Below are positions 13,566-26,150 of a stretch of 64,000 bases of DNA, piece by piece. Location of the stretch: positions 5,105,501-5,169,500 of the forward strand of contig CM065378.1 in assembly GCA_033060915.1 (NCBI GenBank), given 5' to 3'. The position numbers and the translations under genes are program-made. The notes under the pieces were generated by a model. The model was not told the DNA's origin. It searched no databases and was given only the letters and a program-made list of their open reading frames with translations. This DNA is from Euryodendron excelsum. Its lineage: Eukaryota > Streptophyta > Magnoliopsida > Ericales > Pentaphylacaceae. The stretch's first letter is position 1; the number at the start of each line of letters is the position of its first letter.

Positions 13566-14580
13566 TGTGTTGGCCCAAAGATGCAATCCAAGAAGGAGGT
13601 GAATTGGGTTTTTCAAAATTATTCACACAATAATACAATTTAACAACTAATAACCCAAAGAAACTATAAATTAAATAGTATAAGTGTAATGTAAGCAAGT
13701 AATTAGATGCTAAAATGAAAAGCAAAGCACAAAAATGAACACTGAATTTACCGAGGTTCAGTCATAACGTGTGACCTACATCCTCACTTTCAAGACCCCC
13801 TTAAAAGCTCTTCTACTATGCAAAAGTCCTTTACACAACAGGTGCTAGTTGCCAAGTGCTCAACTCACTCCTTGCAAGAGCTATTTCCAAGTTTTAAAAT
13901 CTTTTAAATGATTTTGTTCAAGTTTCACTCAAACTTATAAGTGTTTTTAACAAAAACACTCAAACTCACAGGTTTACAAGCTCTCCCAAGTGAAATATAT
14001 AAATGTTATATAATGGGTAACTCTCACAAAGAGTGAATAAATGAGTTCAGCTCAGTAAATATCCTAAACTGCAGCAAGGAGAGTGTTTTTAAAAAAAAAT
14101 TATAGCATGCTTTGAAATGTTTTAAAAGTTATACGTATAAATTTACTTATATTTGATTTGTTATATATACTTGATTACATTTTTTTTACCCTATGTATTT
14201 TTTGATATTGAAAGGGGAATAAATATAAATGTTGAGATTTATAAAGTATGTTTGGTTTTGAATCGAATATATCTCTTATATCTAAACATATGTTATTTTT
14301 ATAGACCTCAAAAGGAAAATATATATATGTGTTCATATTTTATGAAATTTTATAAGTTTTATATATGATTATTTTTTGATAATAACAAAAAGGAAGAAAT
14401 ATATTGATTGATATTGAATTCTATAATGTATGAGTTTAAAAAGAATATGCATTAGTTGAGGGGGAGTTCGGATTATAAATCTCTCTATTTTTTCACTTCT
14501 CTATTCAACTTGAAATATTTATAAAAACATTTATTTTACTTGAGTTGATTTTATGAGGTAAATCAATCAAAGGTTGTAAT
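13566..14580 (+). mobile_element. Nested insertion or remaining interior of the LTR element
   Basis: Sequence starting TGTTGGCCCAAAGATGC and containing GGAGGTGAATTGGG abruptly replaces the LTR at about 13566. The phrase AGGTGAATTGG near an LTR start is common in plant copia families, which suggests part of a second element. The far end and target duplication could not be found, so it may equally be a deletion junction. Confidence 0.4.
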
Positions 14581-14904
14581 CATCAAAAAGGGAAAGATTA
14601 TTATCCCTAAGTTTATTCATATGAAATTTTATATATGGTTTTGATGATAACTTACTTTGATTTATAAATGTATTTTTGATTAAATATATTCAATACTTTT
14701 AATCCTTGGTCTAGTTGGTGTAATAAAATTTTGCATGATTATAAAGCATTTGAAAGAGAAATCAAGACTTGGAAAGTAATAATTAAATCCTTGAAAATTA
14801 TGTTTTAAGGAAACTTGATTTAAGGAAGAAAATTAGAGAACATAATTTTCTTTTAAGGTTGATAATTCGATGAAACTATGCCATATGATACAGCCATAGT
14901 AGTT

Positions 14905-15380
14905 TGCCCATATCTTTTGATCCAACCATTGGATTGATCTGATTTTTATGGCATTGAAAATAAGACTTAAATTTCTATAAACGGTATTTATGAGGACATA
15001 GTGAACAGAATGTATTATGGGAAAAAAAGGAGCTGGAAGTGAAAGCAGCTCAGTAGAAATTTAAATATGCCAATTAGGAGAAAATTTGAGTATTTTAATC
15101 ATAACTTTTGATCTGACCATTGGATCGATCTGATTCTTGAGATTCTGAAAAATTGACTTTCCTATCTATAACTTTTCTCTTATAGATATTTTCAAATTTG
15201 TGTGTTATAAGAGAGAAAATCGAGGTGAAATTGAAGGCAACTCTGCATAAATTCAAATATACCAATCGGGAGACAGTTTGAGTATTTTGATCATAACTTT
15301 TGATCTGACCCTTGGATCGACTTGATTTTTGAGGTTTTAAAAAGATGACTTCCATGTCTACAACATTATTGCTATAGTCA
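14905..15380. repeat. About 190-bp tandem sub-repeats inside the right LTR
   Basis: The motif TTTTGATC..ACC.TTGGAT.GA..TGATTTTT appears near 14920, 15105 and 15300, each followed by a purine-rich tail and GACTT. The left LTR keeps two of them (near 13190 and 13380). A shorter unit (GGTGTGACTAGCA.CTG...ACTAGTTGGAG) repeats about three times at 15790-15950. Confidence 0.7.
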
Positions 15381-16119
15381 TTTTCAAATTCAAACGTTAT
15401 AAAGACATAAATTGAGGTGGAACTGAAGACATCTAATTAGAAATCCAAAAACTTGTCTGGCAATAAGTAGCTCAATAGGAAGAAATGTCATCAATGCTCT
15501 CCACCGGCTATAAATTCATTTAAAGCTACAAATCATCTTTCTATCTTCATCTATAAATAGAGATACACTTGAGAAGCAATCAAGAACATCAAGAGTAATA
15601 AGAGATTGTGCATCAAAGTGATATTCATTCTACAAAATCTTTGATAGCTTAATTGTCTTTTATCATGTAATGTTTTGAGAGCTTCATTGACATATCTATT
15701 CTTTAAGAGAATTATTTGTAAGCAAGAGTGGTTGTACTCTTATTCTTTCTTCTTGTAAGGGAGAGACTAGCTAGGAGAAATAGTTAGGGGTTGGGTGTGA
15801 CTAGCATCTGTACAAAAACTAGTTGGAGTGAGGGATCACTTAGTTGGGTGTGACTAGCACCTGCGTAAAAACTAGTTGGAGGGGTGTGACTAGTATCTAT
15901 AGAAAAAATGGTAGTAAAGGAGGACTAGCGCCTGAGTTAAAAGGCTAGTGACTGTATTTACGGTTTGGATATAGTGGAGAAAAATCTCAAGGAAGGTGCC
16001 TTGAGGAGTCGACCTATACTTTGGAGTTGAAGTCAAACAACGATAAATTTTGGTGTCATATTTTCTTCTCTCTATCTCATTTACTTTATATTTTGAATTC
16101 TTTACATTTATTTACAACA

Positions 16120-16599
16120 TATTATTGGTTGAAATTCGAATCAAATTGAAACTTTATTTCCTCATACTTTAGCAGTACAAGGCCTCGCACTAAGTAGTAG
16201 GTGGGCATGAGAGTTTACGCCATGTAAGCACCACAGTTTGGCCAATTACGTACTCCATATGGATCTCCTGTAAGAGCCAACAAAGTCAAAGGTCGATTAC
16301 TGGCCCCCATGAAACTAACAATCTCCCCCCCAATAACGACCCTGGGACTTGAACCCGTGACCTTGCTTTGATACCTGGTTTAGGATCAAACGTTTACCAC
16401 TGCATAAAAAACAATTGTTATTAGTCAAATTGCAACTTTATTTATATCTTAACAGCACAGAACCCCGTACTAAGTGGCAAGTGGATATGAGAGTCTGTAC
16501 CATGTAAGCGCCATAGGTTGGTCATCACGTACTCCATGTGGGTTCCTTATAAGACCCAACCAAGTCAAAGGTCGATTGTTGGCCCCCATAAAGTTAACA
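16120..16599 (-). mobile_element. Complete small TRIM-like LTR element
   Basis: Two direct repeats (about 16149-16320 and 16434-16599; AAGTCAAAGGTCGATT, TACTCCAT.TGG) flank roughly 110 bp. On the minus strand the order is: left LTR starting TGTTAACTTTATGGG at 16599; a primer-binding-site-like AGGTATCAAAGC near 16380 followed by AAGGTCACGGGTTCAAGTCC; a purine tract (TTGGGGGGGAGAT, about 16323-16336); and a second LTR starting TGTTAGTTTCATGGG. This is the LTR-PBS-PPT-LTR layout of terminal-repeat retrotransposons in miniature. There is no coding capacity. The exact LTR ends near 16120 and 16385 are uncertain. Confidence 0.65.
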
Positions 16600-17129
16600 T
16601 GTTGAACTATGAACATGTAACTCAAACATATTTTTCTTAATTGCTCTTTACCATAATTTAAAGTGAATGATATTTTCCTAAAAAGTGAGATGGTGGCACA
16701 CCTACAATATATATTGATAAGACTCAAAATCTTCTAGTACTTTACTTCAAAATTAAGATTTTTTTAGGGATAAATTTTTGCTAAGACTAAATGTGAAAAT
16801 CATATTGTTAAATATTTGAGCAGTACCTAGTAGATAACTAACTAAAATATGTAGACTTATTTAACAATGGTTTAACCCTCAACAATATTTTAAGAACAAG
16901 AATATTAAAGATGGCATGTAAATATTTTTGTTACAGTCACTTTTTAGAATTTAATTCGAGATTGCATAAAATATTTAATTCAGTTCAAATCATATTATAA
17001 ACATAAAGCTGAAACTTATAACTAATTATTATTATTTTTGTATAAAAAAATTTATTGCTTTTATCTGGACATAGTACCCTCCCATTGCTAGTATGTCTAT
17101 TTATATGCTATAGATATAGTTTTGAGAGA

Positions 17130-17815
17130 GGGAGTTATGAAATTAAAGGAAACTAAAGGTGAACGCACACATGACATGTGAACCTAGTACATTCACTAAT
17201 CCCATAAACCTAAAGATTCCACTAATCCACCAGTAGAAAAAATTTGTTTAAATCATAATTGTATCTAAAAAAAAACTTCAAATACCAAACTCCAGTGTTT
17301 GCTTTGTAATACACTAGAGGTGAGGCACACATATATGTCCATTACTCCCATAGATTCTATTTATTTAAAAATCTCACTAACCACCTAACTGATCTATTAA
17401 TTGAAAAAATTTATTTAAACTATAATTTATTCCAAAAAAACTTCACATAGCAAACCCCAGTGTTTGCTTTGTAATAGTAAGTATAGATACTAGAAGTGTG
17501 TACCCATTATTCCCAGTAATCCCATTAACGTAGAAGTTTCAATAACCACCCCACTAATTCACTAACTGAAAAAGTTTGTTTAAATTACAATTATATCTCA
17601 ATAAAAGCTTCACATACCAAACTTCAGTGTTTGCTTTATAATAGTATCGATACATATGCACACCTATGTGCCTATTATTCCCACAACTCCCACCTCACCA
17701 ATCTTATTAACCATCCCACTAATACACTAATTGAAAAAGTTTGTTTAAATTATAATATTATCCCAAAAGAGACTTCACATACCAAACTCTAGTGTTTGCT
17801 TTATAATATATATAT
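17130..17815. repeat. Four-unit tandem array, unit about 166 bp
   Basis: Each unit ends with CAAAC..CAGTGTTTGCTTT.TAATA. The anchor falls near 17295, 17459, 17627 and 17792, giving periods of 164-168. Units also share AAAAA.TTTGTTTAAAT.ATAATT, CCCA.TAA.C.CACTAATCC and a C.CACAT.T.TG block. The units are diverged (roughly 75-85 per cent by eye). The last one runs into a short TA repeat (17807-17822). Confidence 0.85.
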
Positions 17816-18518
17816 ATATATATTTAAAATAATATACATAAATTTGGAATGACATGATATGAGGATAAAAACATGATTTCCTACGTGAGATAAATAGTTC
17901 TTATATGATCGCAGTGAATAGGGGCAGAAAGAGGATTTTGTTTTAGAGATACCAAAACTATAAAACGTAAATTTTCATATGTTAATTAATTATTGTATCT
18001 TAAGTTTTTTTTAACAAATATTTCTAATTTAAGCATACCAGTTAAAGTGTAATATGAAAAATAAACACAAGCTTCTATTCAGTTTCTACAAAATATATAC
18101 AAAAAAAATTCTTTATACACTTCAACTCAATCATTTATTAAAGTGAAACTCAATGTTATCTCATATTCTGGAAGTCATCTAAGATCGATTCTATGCAAAA
18201 TTTTGTGATAATTTATTTTTGAATGTATGTGTTGTGCTCATGCTTTAGAGCTAATGTTAACTAGTATACATGATATATATATTTGTGTTGCATTCTTCTA
18301 TTTGGTGCACATTAATAAATCATTGACCATATTGGGTTATAATGTAATGAAAAATAAGTATGACTCATAATTCATTATTTAAAAATTTTGATATTTATTA
18401 ATTTGAGACTTTAAGGAGGGTAGTTTTTAGATTATGGAGGTGCTGATAGCTCCAATTCTAGAGTTCATGAGTGAATTTCAATCAAATTAATGTAAGCTGA
18501 TGGCTCGTTCAAGTAACA

Positions 18519-21500
18519 CTAGTGTAGGTGGCCCGTGCATTTGATTGTAAGTTGATGGCTCGTTCAAGTATTACTAGTGGAGGTTGCACGGGCAATTTTA
18601 ATGTTTACAGTTGGTATGAAAATATGTATCATATGCTATCAAAATATAATTGAACTTTTCAGCATCAAAGTTTGCAAATATAACTAATACATTGCCGCTA
18701 AAGGGTAACTCTGTCACATGGATATCCATTTTCCATAGAAATCGAATGAATTGAATGAATATCAATGGTCAAATCAAAATAGTAATAACAAGATACATAT
18801 AATCAAGTTTTACTCCAATCAAATTCAAGATGATGAGAGGCAGAAGCACATAAACACATTAAAGACATGGGAAAGCCAAACAATCATGGAATACCAGTAT
18901 CTAATCCTATAACTAAAGAAAAATGTGTAGGGGCAACATAGTTTATTATGTAATTTCAACCATTACAAGCATAAGCTTTAGCCATGGTAGACTACACTTA
19001 ATAAGGATCCATGCAACCAAGTTAATTTTCTAGTTTTTGGAGTTCAATCATCGCTCCCCTCCCACATTCGCACCTTTTGTTAGTGTTCATTGTGGGGTTA
19101 TAGATAGAGCTACACTACATAAGCACAACATACATTTCAAATATTAGATAATAACGTTCCTGCATTTATACATTCTCATTATGATGGCAACTCCATCTTG
19201 CAGTGTTGCTTTCTTTCTTTCATAGTAGTTCCACGGTTCTGAGATTATGTACCTTCCACTTGGACTGTATTTATTTATTTATGGCAAAACTGCTATAACT
19301 GCATTGTATACTTCATCACCTAGTGTTCGCTTTAATCACATAAGTAGTTTTAGTGTTAGCTTTAACCACTGGACTTTTAGCATCATTTGTAACCTTGTCT
19401 CCTTTTCCTCCTTTGTTCAGGTGGTAGCATTGGTGGTAGATATAAGGTAGTCCTTGGCCATGTGAGGGCTAAGAAATCTTTCATCATTGATTAGTGTACA
19501 TCTATACCAAATGAATTCCTAAAAATAAATAAGCACAACATACATTTGAAACATCAGACAATACTGTTCCTGCATTTATACATTCTCATTATGATAGCAA
19601 CTCCCTCTTGCAATGTTGCTTTCTTTCCTTCACAGTAGTTCCACTGCTCCGAGATTATGTACCTTCCATTTGGACTATATTTATTTATCTCTGTCAAACA
19701 AAGAGTAAAAACTAACAAACGAAGGGTAAAAATTGCCTCCAGTATATTGTTATGAATAGCTATCTATGTTGGTATTAATAGATATATCAGTTTTTTTTTT
19801 TCATCTCTTCATGCTATTTCATTCGGGTTGGGTACTCCACTAAAATAATATAAAAGCATCAACCTACTGATTTCAAACGAGCCATAAACTCTTGCCTAAA
19901 TTATTTCCCTATCCATTAAATCATCCTCTGAATTATCTGAAGCTACCATGGTGCAAAAGCCATTCACATATGAGTTTGCCATTTATGGTTACATGTCAGT
20001 TTTTTATTAACATAAACCACTTGGTTCAATCTTTCTCATAGAAACTTATCAGGGGAAAGAATAACAATACAAGTATTTGGCTTTTTTTCCTTGGGTTTAG
20101 TTGAAATCTCTATACTATATGATAATTTAGAAAATAAATCCATCACCACTATAGGTTCATGCATGTTAGTTGTTCAATAGAATTACATGTAAGAAGTGAT
20201 GGGTTCATCAGCCCTCTTATGTACAACTCTGACTTTACAAATTTCTTTCCTCTCACTTCTATTGAGATGCAGGTCTATCTTAACCTTCCACTACAATTAA
20301 AATAACAAATATTGATAAAATTAAAGAAACAATCTGCTATAGAAGAATAGTGATTTAAAATATAATTACTACTTTAATTGTTTTTTCATGCAAATAACTA
20401 ATCTAAAAGAAATCACACATGAAATATCGATCTATGTAGTGCTATTAATGGGTATCTATTTTGGTATTAGTAGCTATATTAGATTTCTTTTCACCTCTTC
20501 ATGATATTTCTTTCATGCATGAGTACTGCACTAACATAATATAAAGCATTAACCTGCCTATTATAAACATAACATTATATCGTACTTATTCAAAGATCGT
20601 AGAATTAGCAAACCGGTTCATTATTCACAATGTTAAAACTAAGAATGCTCTTTGCTTTAAAATTCGATCAAATAAAGAATGCTAGCAACACCTACACTCC
20701 AACTTGAGATAGAAACATCCAAACATATTTCAATAGTTGTTGACAAAGTGAAGGAGGTCATACCATTGTGAGGATGTGTTGGCAAAATCACAGATCAATG
20801 CTTCAACCATAATAATTTCCCTTCTTTTAATCCCATAGCGTAAACAATCAAAATGGGAATTTTTTTAAAAGACAACAACTTATACACTCAACTAAATCAA
20901 GCATGTAAGCCAACTCAAGGTTTTTTTCCCCTTTGCTAAATGATGAAAATAAAATTAAGGCTAAACATGACAAGGACCTAATATTTTATTGCAATAATCA
21001 TATCAATTTGTCAAGAGAATCATTGTAAGCTATTTTTAATAGCCACATTTGAAGAGTTATATCTAAGCTTATTAATGGCTTAAGCTTGAAATAAACAAAA
21101 GAACTCAATGTAAAATACTTTCAATTAAAATGACGAATGATGTGGAATGAATAAATGCAAATAGCAAGTAAACATCATAACCAAGTCTATCAAAATTACA
21201 GATTCAAATGATCAACACATGCATGAGAAGCTACATTACTTATCATATCATAAACGAGAATTATGTGAGTTTGAAACAAACCTTTTTGCACTTTTTGGAG
21301 AGTCTAAAGTATCATAATATATAATTGTCAGTCCAAGCATTAATATATTTGTCCATAGTTCTCTGAAGATATACCATTCTCTAATATAAGGATCTGCACA
21401 ATAACACAACAACTATCACACTTAGCAAACCAAAGACAATAAGCCAAGCTATGAGCTGTTTATAATCTTAAGACAACTATTTTCGTAGTTAACCATTGAA

Positions 21501-23412
21501 ATTAGGTAATCTAAAAAAAGATACATACAAAATTAGCACCAATTTCCAAAGTTTTAGAATGAGTCCACAAGAAGTACACAAGATTAAAAAAAGATGCTAA
21601 TTGATTGTATGAAAAACTAATAAATAAAGTTAGACACCTTTATCATATTTCTTAATATCAACCTTTTTTTTTTATCATTTTCATAGATAAATATATTTTT
21701 TATGCATATATTAATCATTTATGGTTTGCTATTAAGAATCTGGGTGGTAGATAATAATCACATATTGTGTATATAAGCCAGTACATACATAATGACACAA
21801 CATTTTCATTGTGTAGTTACGGCATAGAATTTACAGTCAAGGGAATCCACATTCGCATAGAGTTACAAAATCAACATGATTGACTTATTAAACAGTGCAC
21901 CAATACCTCTTCCAAGAACATAAAAAGCAAAATCCCAAAGGAAAAGCACCCAAGCACTTAGGCCCAATAAAAGGACAACCATCAATGTTGAATTTTTCAT
22001 AAGTTTTTTCTTACCAATATTAAAGCCAACTTTCCTTTCCTAGCTGAAGCCATCCCAAACTGCTAACTTTGTTTATGATCTTCAACAATCTCTGTATTAA
22101 ATCTATTTTTTAGACTATTGATCCTTAGAGTGTATCCATTAAATGCTCGATCCTATTCTTATGATTTTGGCTAATGCATTAGAAGGGCAAAGATCCCAAG
22201 GCAACCAACCCAATCTAATTGTTTGCACATTTAAAGATATGTATTTAATGAAGATATTATTGTGAAAGAGATTTAAGAATATGATTGGGGATAAATGGCC
22301 CCAATAATAATTGCATTTTTAAATTAACCAATTAAATCTACAACTTGGTTTTTTAATAACCAATTAATTATGACCAAATTTAGTCACTGTAAAACTTAAA
22401 GGACCCCAAACCAATTATCCAGTCGTATGTGTATATCTAAATAGATCCTATAGAGATAGATATGAACTTACACAGTAGGAAGACATACGTTGTCACAACA
22501 AGTGCTCTGATCTTGCATCTTCTCTAGGAAGCACCTGCTAATCATGTATACATGTATAGATAAAGGTAAGTTAATCTACGAAAAAGTAATCAAAAGACAC
22601 TTATATATCCATCTTTATACATGCCAACGTACATATATAAGTATACAAGTACAATGAAAGGGAAAAGGGTGAAGAGACATTTACAGGAAATCTATAATAG
22701 AAGAAAATTGGCAAACCAATCTTTTCTTTCAGGAATCCAAGAGTGTCCGTTCCTTACTGCAATAAACAAAACCACAAAATCAAATCTCAAACTATTAATG
22801 CTGAAACGAGCATACAACTAAAGCTATTTCATCAAATACAAATTAAACCAAGTCACAATTGAAGCGAATGAACATAGAATCTGGTAACGATATGCCAAAT
22901 GTGAGGTGACATTTCTTGAAATCAAAGAGAAGAGAGGAATAAGAGAAGAGAAGAGAGAAGGCGAACAGACGAAGAACCCACAGTAAACCTTAGAGCGAAG
23001 GGAGCGGAGTGCGAACCTAGAGCAAACGTAAAAGAGAGAAATGAGTGAATTGATTCGAGTAGTCACATCTCCTCGTCTGCAGAGAGCCCCACCATGATAT
23101 GAGAAAGCAAAAAAGTAATACGACGTGGACTAACAAGCACCACGCACAGAATCCAAAGGTAAAAAAACCATATCTACTTTTGGCAAACTTGCCCAGCAAG
23201 ACATTGGAATAAAAGGCTTATACATGGGTAAATCCGTCCAAGCACTGTGTTGACACAACTAATATCAAGTTGTAAACAAAGCAACATAATTTTACAAAAG
23301 CTAAAGGGTAAAAAGGTTCGAAAACAAAGAAGCTGAAGGACAAAAGAGTCCAAAAATGGCAAATAATGCAGATGAAAAGGTAGTGCGCATTCGCACTTTT
23401 TATCTAGGTAGA
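18519..23412 (-). mobile_element. Candidate non-autonomous Helitron with duplicated 3' end
   Basis: On the minus strand a 5' TC end is proposed at 23412 (A|TCTACCTAGATAAAAAGTGC), closely followed by the hairpin-capable GTGCGAATGCGCAC. The 3' end would be CTAG|T at 18519-18522, preceded by GCACGGGCCACCTACA. A second near-identical terminus, GCCCGTGCAACCTCCACTAGT, lies at 18574-18577. The A/T flanks fit Helitron insertion. About 4.9 kb with no Rep/helicase reading frame. The 22.8-23.2 kb part is CT-rich on the minus strand like a plant 5' leader and could be captured host DNA. The ends are proposed from motif resemblance only. Confidence 0.45.
19094..19690. repeat. Direct repeat of about 165 bp, copies 19120-19260 and 19528-19690
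   Basis: Both copies contain ATAAGCACAACATACATTT, TTCCTGCATTTATACATTCT, GTTGCTTTCTTTC and GAGATTATGTACCTTCCA, about 430 bp apart. They lie inside the Helitron candidate. The 25-nt unit GATGGCTCGTTCAAGTA is also repeated, at 18500 and 18554. Confidence 0.8.
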
Positions 23413-25500
23413 TATGATTACATTGAAATTTACGTGGGGGGATAAGATGAAATACATATGGTGCAAGTACTCCTTTTATTGTGAGGGGGCCTATGCCAGC
23501 TTGTGTTTGGTGAGACTAGGTTCAGCTATGAATTATTTTTTTCTGTAGAGCCCAGCGGGGTAAGAGCTGCTATGGTCACGCTCAAGCAGGTAGCTACATT
23601 AGTCACCCCTCTTTACCCTTTTTTACTAGCAAAAACAAAAAAAAAAAAGGTACTCCTTGTATTAGAATCTCCCATGGAAGAGTTTAGCTACTTTACTAAC
23701 TTGTTCCATTAGCGTCGAGGTTAAAACATAGAAAGTGTATCCCTCAATAGTTATTTATGTACATTTAATGAACTCTACAGATGGAGAAATACATAGAGTT
23801 GAACATAGTAAAATAAGAAATTAAAAGATTTTATTGATATTATTCATTTGGAAATTTTTCCAAAAACTAATCATAGGTTCTTCTCTCCATCCAAAAAATA
23901 GGGCTATTATGCTCATTACTAAATTTGTTGAAGAGATGAAATATAACAAATGTATATCTTTTTTATCAGAGATTGAATTGATCATCAGAAGAAAAATTAA
24001 GCAAAAAATTAGGATACACTCTAGGAAAAGAAAACTTCATTGAAGATAAGCAAATGAAAGGCTTTCATAAAAATTCTCATAGAATCGAGAATGAAGTTTT
24101 CAGTATGTACATGCCAAGTAAGTTGTTTCTATTTCTACATCTCTTTCTTTCATTTTTTATGTTTCTTCAGTTTCTTAGTAAGAATGAGCGACGGTATTTT
24201 GCCTAAATAATAGACACAAGTAATTACATTTGGACAATATATATATGATTACTTAAAAGCTCAGAGTGCTATGGCATCTCTAACCTTGTACATAGGTCTG
24301 CCCCTGGGCACAAGTTGAAATGGAAAACGTTTGTATGCAATGTACATTAAAAAATTTAGCTTAAAAATATTGTTGGCAATCACGTTCTTAAATATTTTTT
24401 TTTCTAGTAAAAGTAATTTATTTTTTTATAAAAGAAACAAACAAAAAAAAGGTTGGTGGCAAGTACGCTCTTCAACAAAAATTTTGGTTACTAATTACGC
24501 TTTGCCAAACACAGTAAACTCTTCAAGAGCTAATAAACACCCACAATCTATTAGCTTATATATTTAATGGGACCACTTCTTTAGTACATTTGGAGCCTAG
24601 CTAAATCGAGAACCACAAGAATGTGAGAGAGAAAGAAAAAGCAGTATTTACAGAAAATAAAAAAATTAAACATGGTAAACATGAGATTTCAAGTTCAATC
24701 TATCTTCATACCTCATTGTTCCTAGTCATCACTAATGCACATAAACTTTATAAAGTTTGTGTGGATGGTGACCCTGCACGAGTTCGAGAGAGTAATTGAT
24801 CCAAGGTTTGGATTATATATTTTCAAAAATGGAAAGTGAAAGCAGGAAATATTAAAGGAAACAGAAGCAAGAAATGATTGAGAAACTTAATAGAAATATT
24901 ATTAAGAAGCTTTCCCAGAACTTGAAGGAGATGTGAGAAAAAATAAAACAAAAATTTTATTTTATTTTGTTATCTTTTCTATCACATTTTATTTTTTCTT
25001 TGCTTTTCTATCATCAAATTCGAGTTCCAAACACAGCCTAGGAAAGTTAGTGGAAGCCTTTGAAAAATTTAGTGAAAACTTGTATGAATAATTTTATAGA
25101 TACTTAATTAAAACTTAAGAGAAAAAATATATAAAAATTTATAATTTAATTTTTTGCACCGTTTTTTCTTAGTTTCTCAAGAGTTTTTATAAAGTATTAC
25201 AATTACATCCTAATCGTTTCTCAAGAATTTTCAAATATTTTTCGAGCATTTCTAAAAAACTAAAATATTTTTAAAAATTTTCAAATGAGTTTTGTCTTAG
25301 TACAAAAGCGTATTTTCGGGGCTTTTCCTCGTAAATGAGTTCCGGCCACTGTGGTTTGGATATCATGTAACAAAAAAATATAAAAAGGAAAGAAATATCA
25401 TATTCTCCTTCGAAAAGAATAAGTAGTAAATGCCATTTACCAAACACAGTAAAAGTTACCCTGAAGATAGTAAGGTAATAAAGTAGAGGAGAGAAGGGAA
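23413..25500. other. Intergenic AT-rich stretch with one dispersed repeat copy
   Basis: No gene is recognised. At about 24880-25300 lies a copy of an AT-rich dispersed repeat (AATAATTTTATAGATA, then AAACTTAAGAGAAAAAA) seen again at about 43595-43870 and 57280-57545. Confidence 0.5.
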
Positions 25501-25987
25501 ACGTTTGGATTATGGAGCATGACCGTTGAATGAAATCCAGCTGGCAGCTGTTCTGTGCCACGTCAGAACTGGTACTCTGTTCCCTCGTTTACCGCGACCG
25601 TTTTCTTGTTTGCTTGCTGTAAGCTGTTGCTATTCTCAGTGTGAAAACTGGTTTTTGCTAGATCATGGTATAGCTGTTTAAAGCAGTCTATTGCATTAAA
25701 CTGCATTACACCTGCTCTGGCAAAATCCTGTTTGTCCTGGCAATAGAACTTCTATTTTATTCGGTCTCCAAGAGCGAAACAGAGCCACAGTAAAAGCCTG
25801 TAACTGTTACGACCAAGTGGGACTATTAACTCCCACCAAACGTTTAAAGCCAGCGTCAAATAGACCCAGTTTCAATCTCATCCGTTCGATCAGTGACAGA
25901 ACTCTGATTTTGTACTGAACTTCAGTCTGGCCCCACCTCCCTCTCTATGCATAAAAACACTTCAAAATCAAAAACTAAAAAATCCCC

Positions 25988-26025
<38 letters not shown>

Positions 26026-26150
26026 GCTTCGGTTCTTCCTTCAAAATCCCCCCTCTTCTCTCTCTAGATTTCCTTTCTTGGTTACTTTGAGATTTCACGT
26101 CAGTGGGACTGTATGGTTGTGGAAGATTGAAGGCTTGGAGTTAAAAATCA
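25500..26150 (+). promoter_or_regulatory. Glucanase promoter and CT-rich 5' leader
   Basis: A TATA-like GCATAAAAAC at about 25949-25958 lies 200 nt before the glucanase ATG. Between them is a CT microsatellite (about 25991-26021) and further CT-rich sequence, as is common in plant 5' UTRs. The transcription start is probably near 25980 (inferred from the TATA position). Confidence 0.5.

Larger units (their letters stand above)
12868..16119 (+). mobile_element. Decayed copia-like LTR retroelement, two LTR copies with the interior mostly lost
   Basis: A block starting at 12868 (TGTTGTGTTAACCC...) recurs from about 14598 (TTATCCCTAAGTTTATTC...). The two run parallel for about 700 bp at high but clearly imperfect identity. 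The right copy is preceded by a purine tract (CATCAAAAAGGGAAAGAT, 14582-14599), the usual polypurine tract in front of a 3' LTR. A second purine-rich stretch, TTGAGGGGGAGTTCGG, lies near 14456. The right LTR has a promoter-like CTATAAATAG at 15551-15560 and probably ends near ACAACA at 16119, giving about 1.5 kb. The left copy stops at about 13565, where other DNA begins. No gag or pol reading frame survives. Confidence 0.65.
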
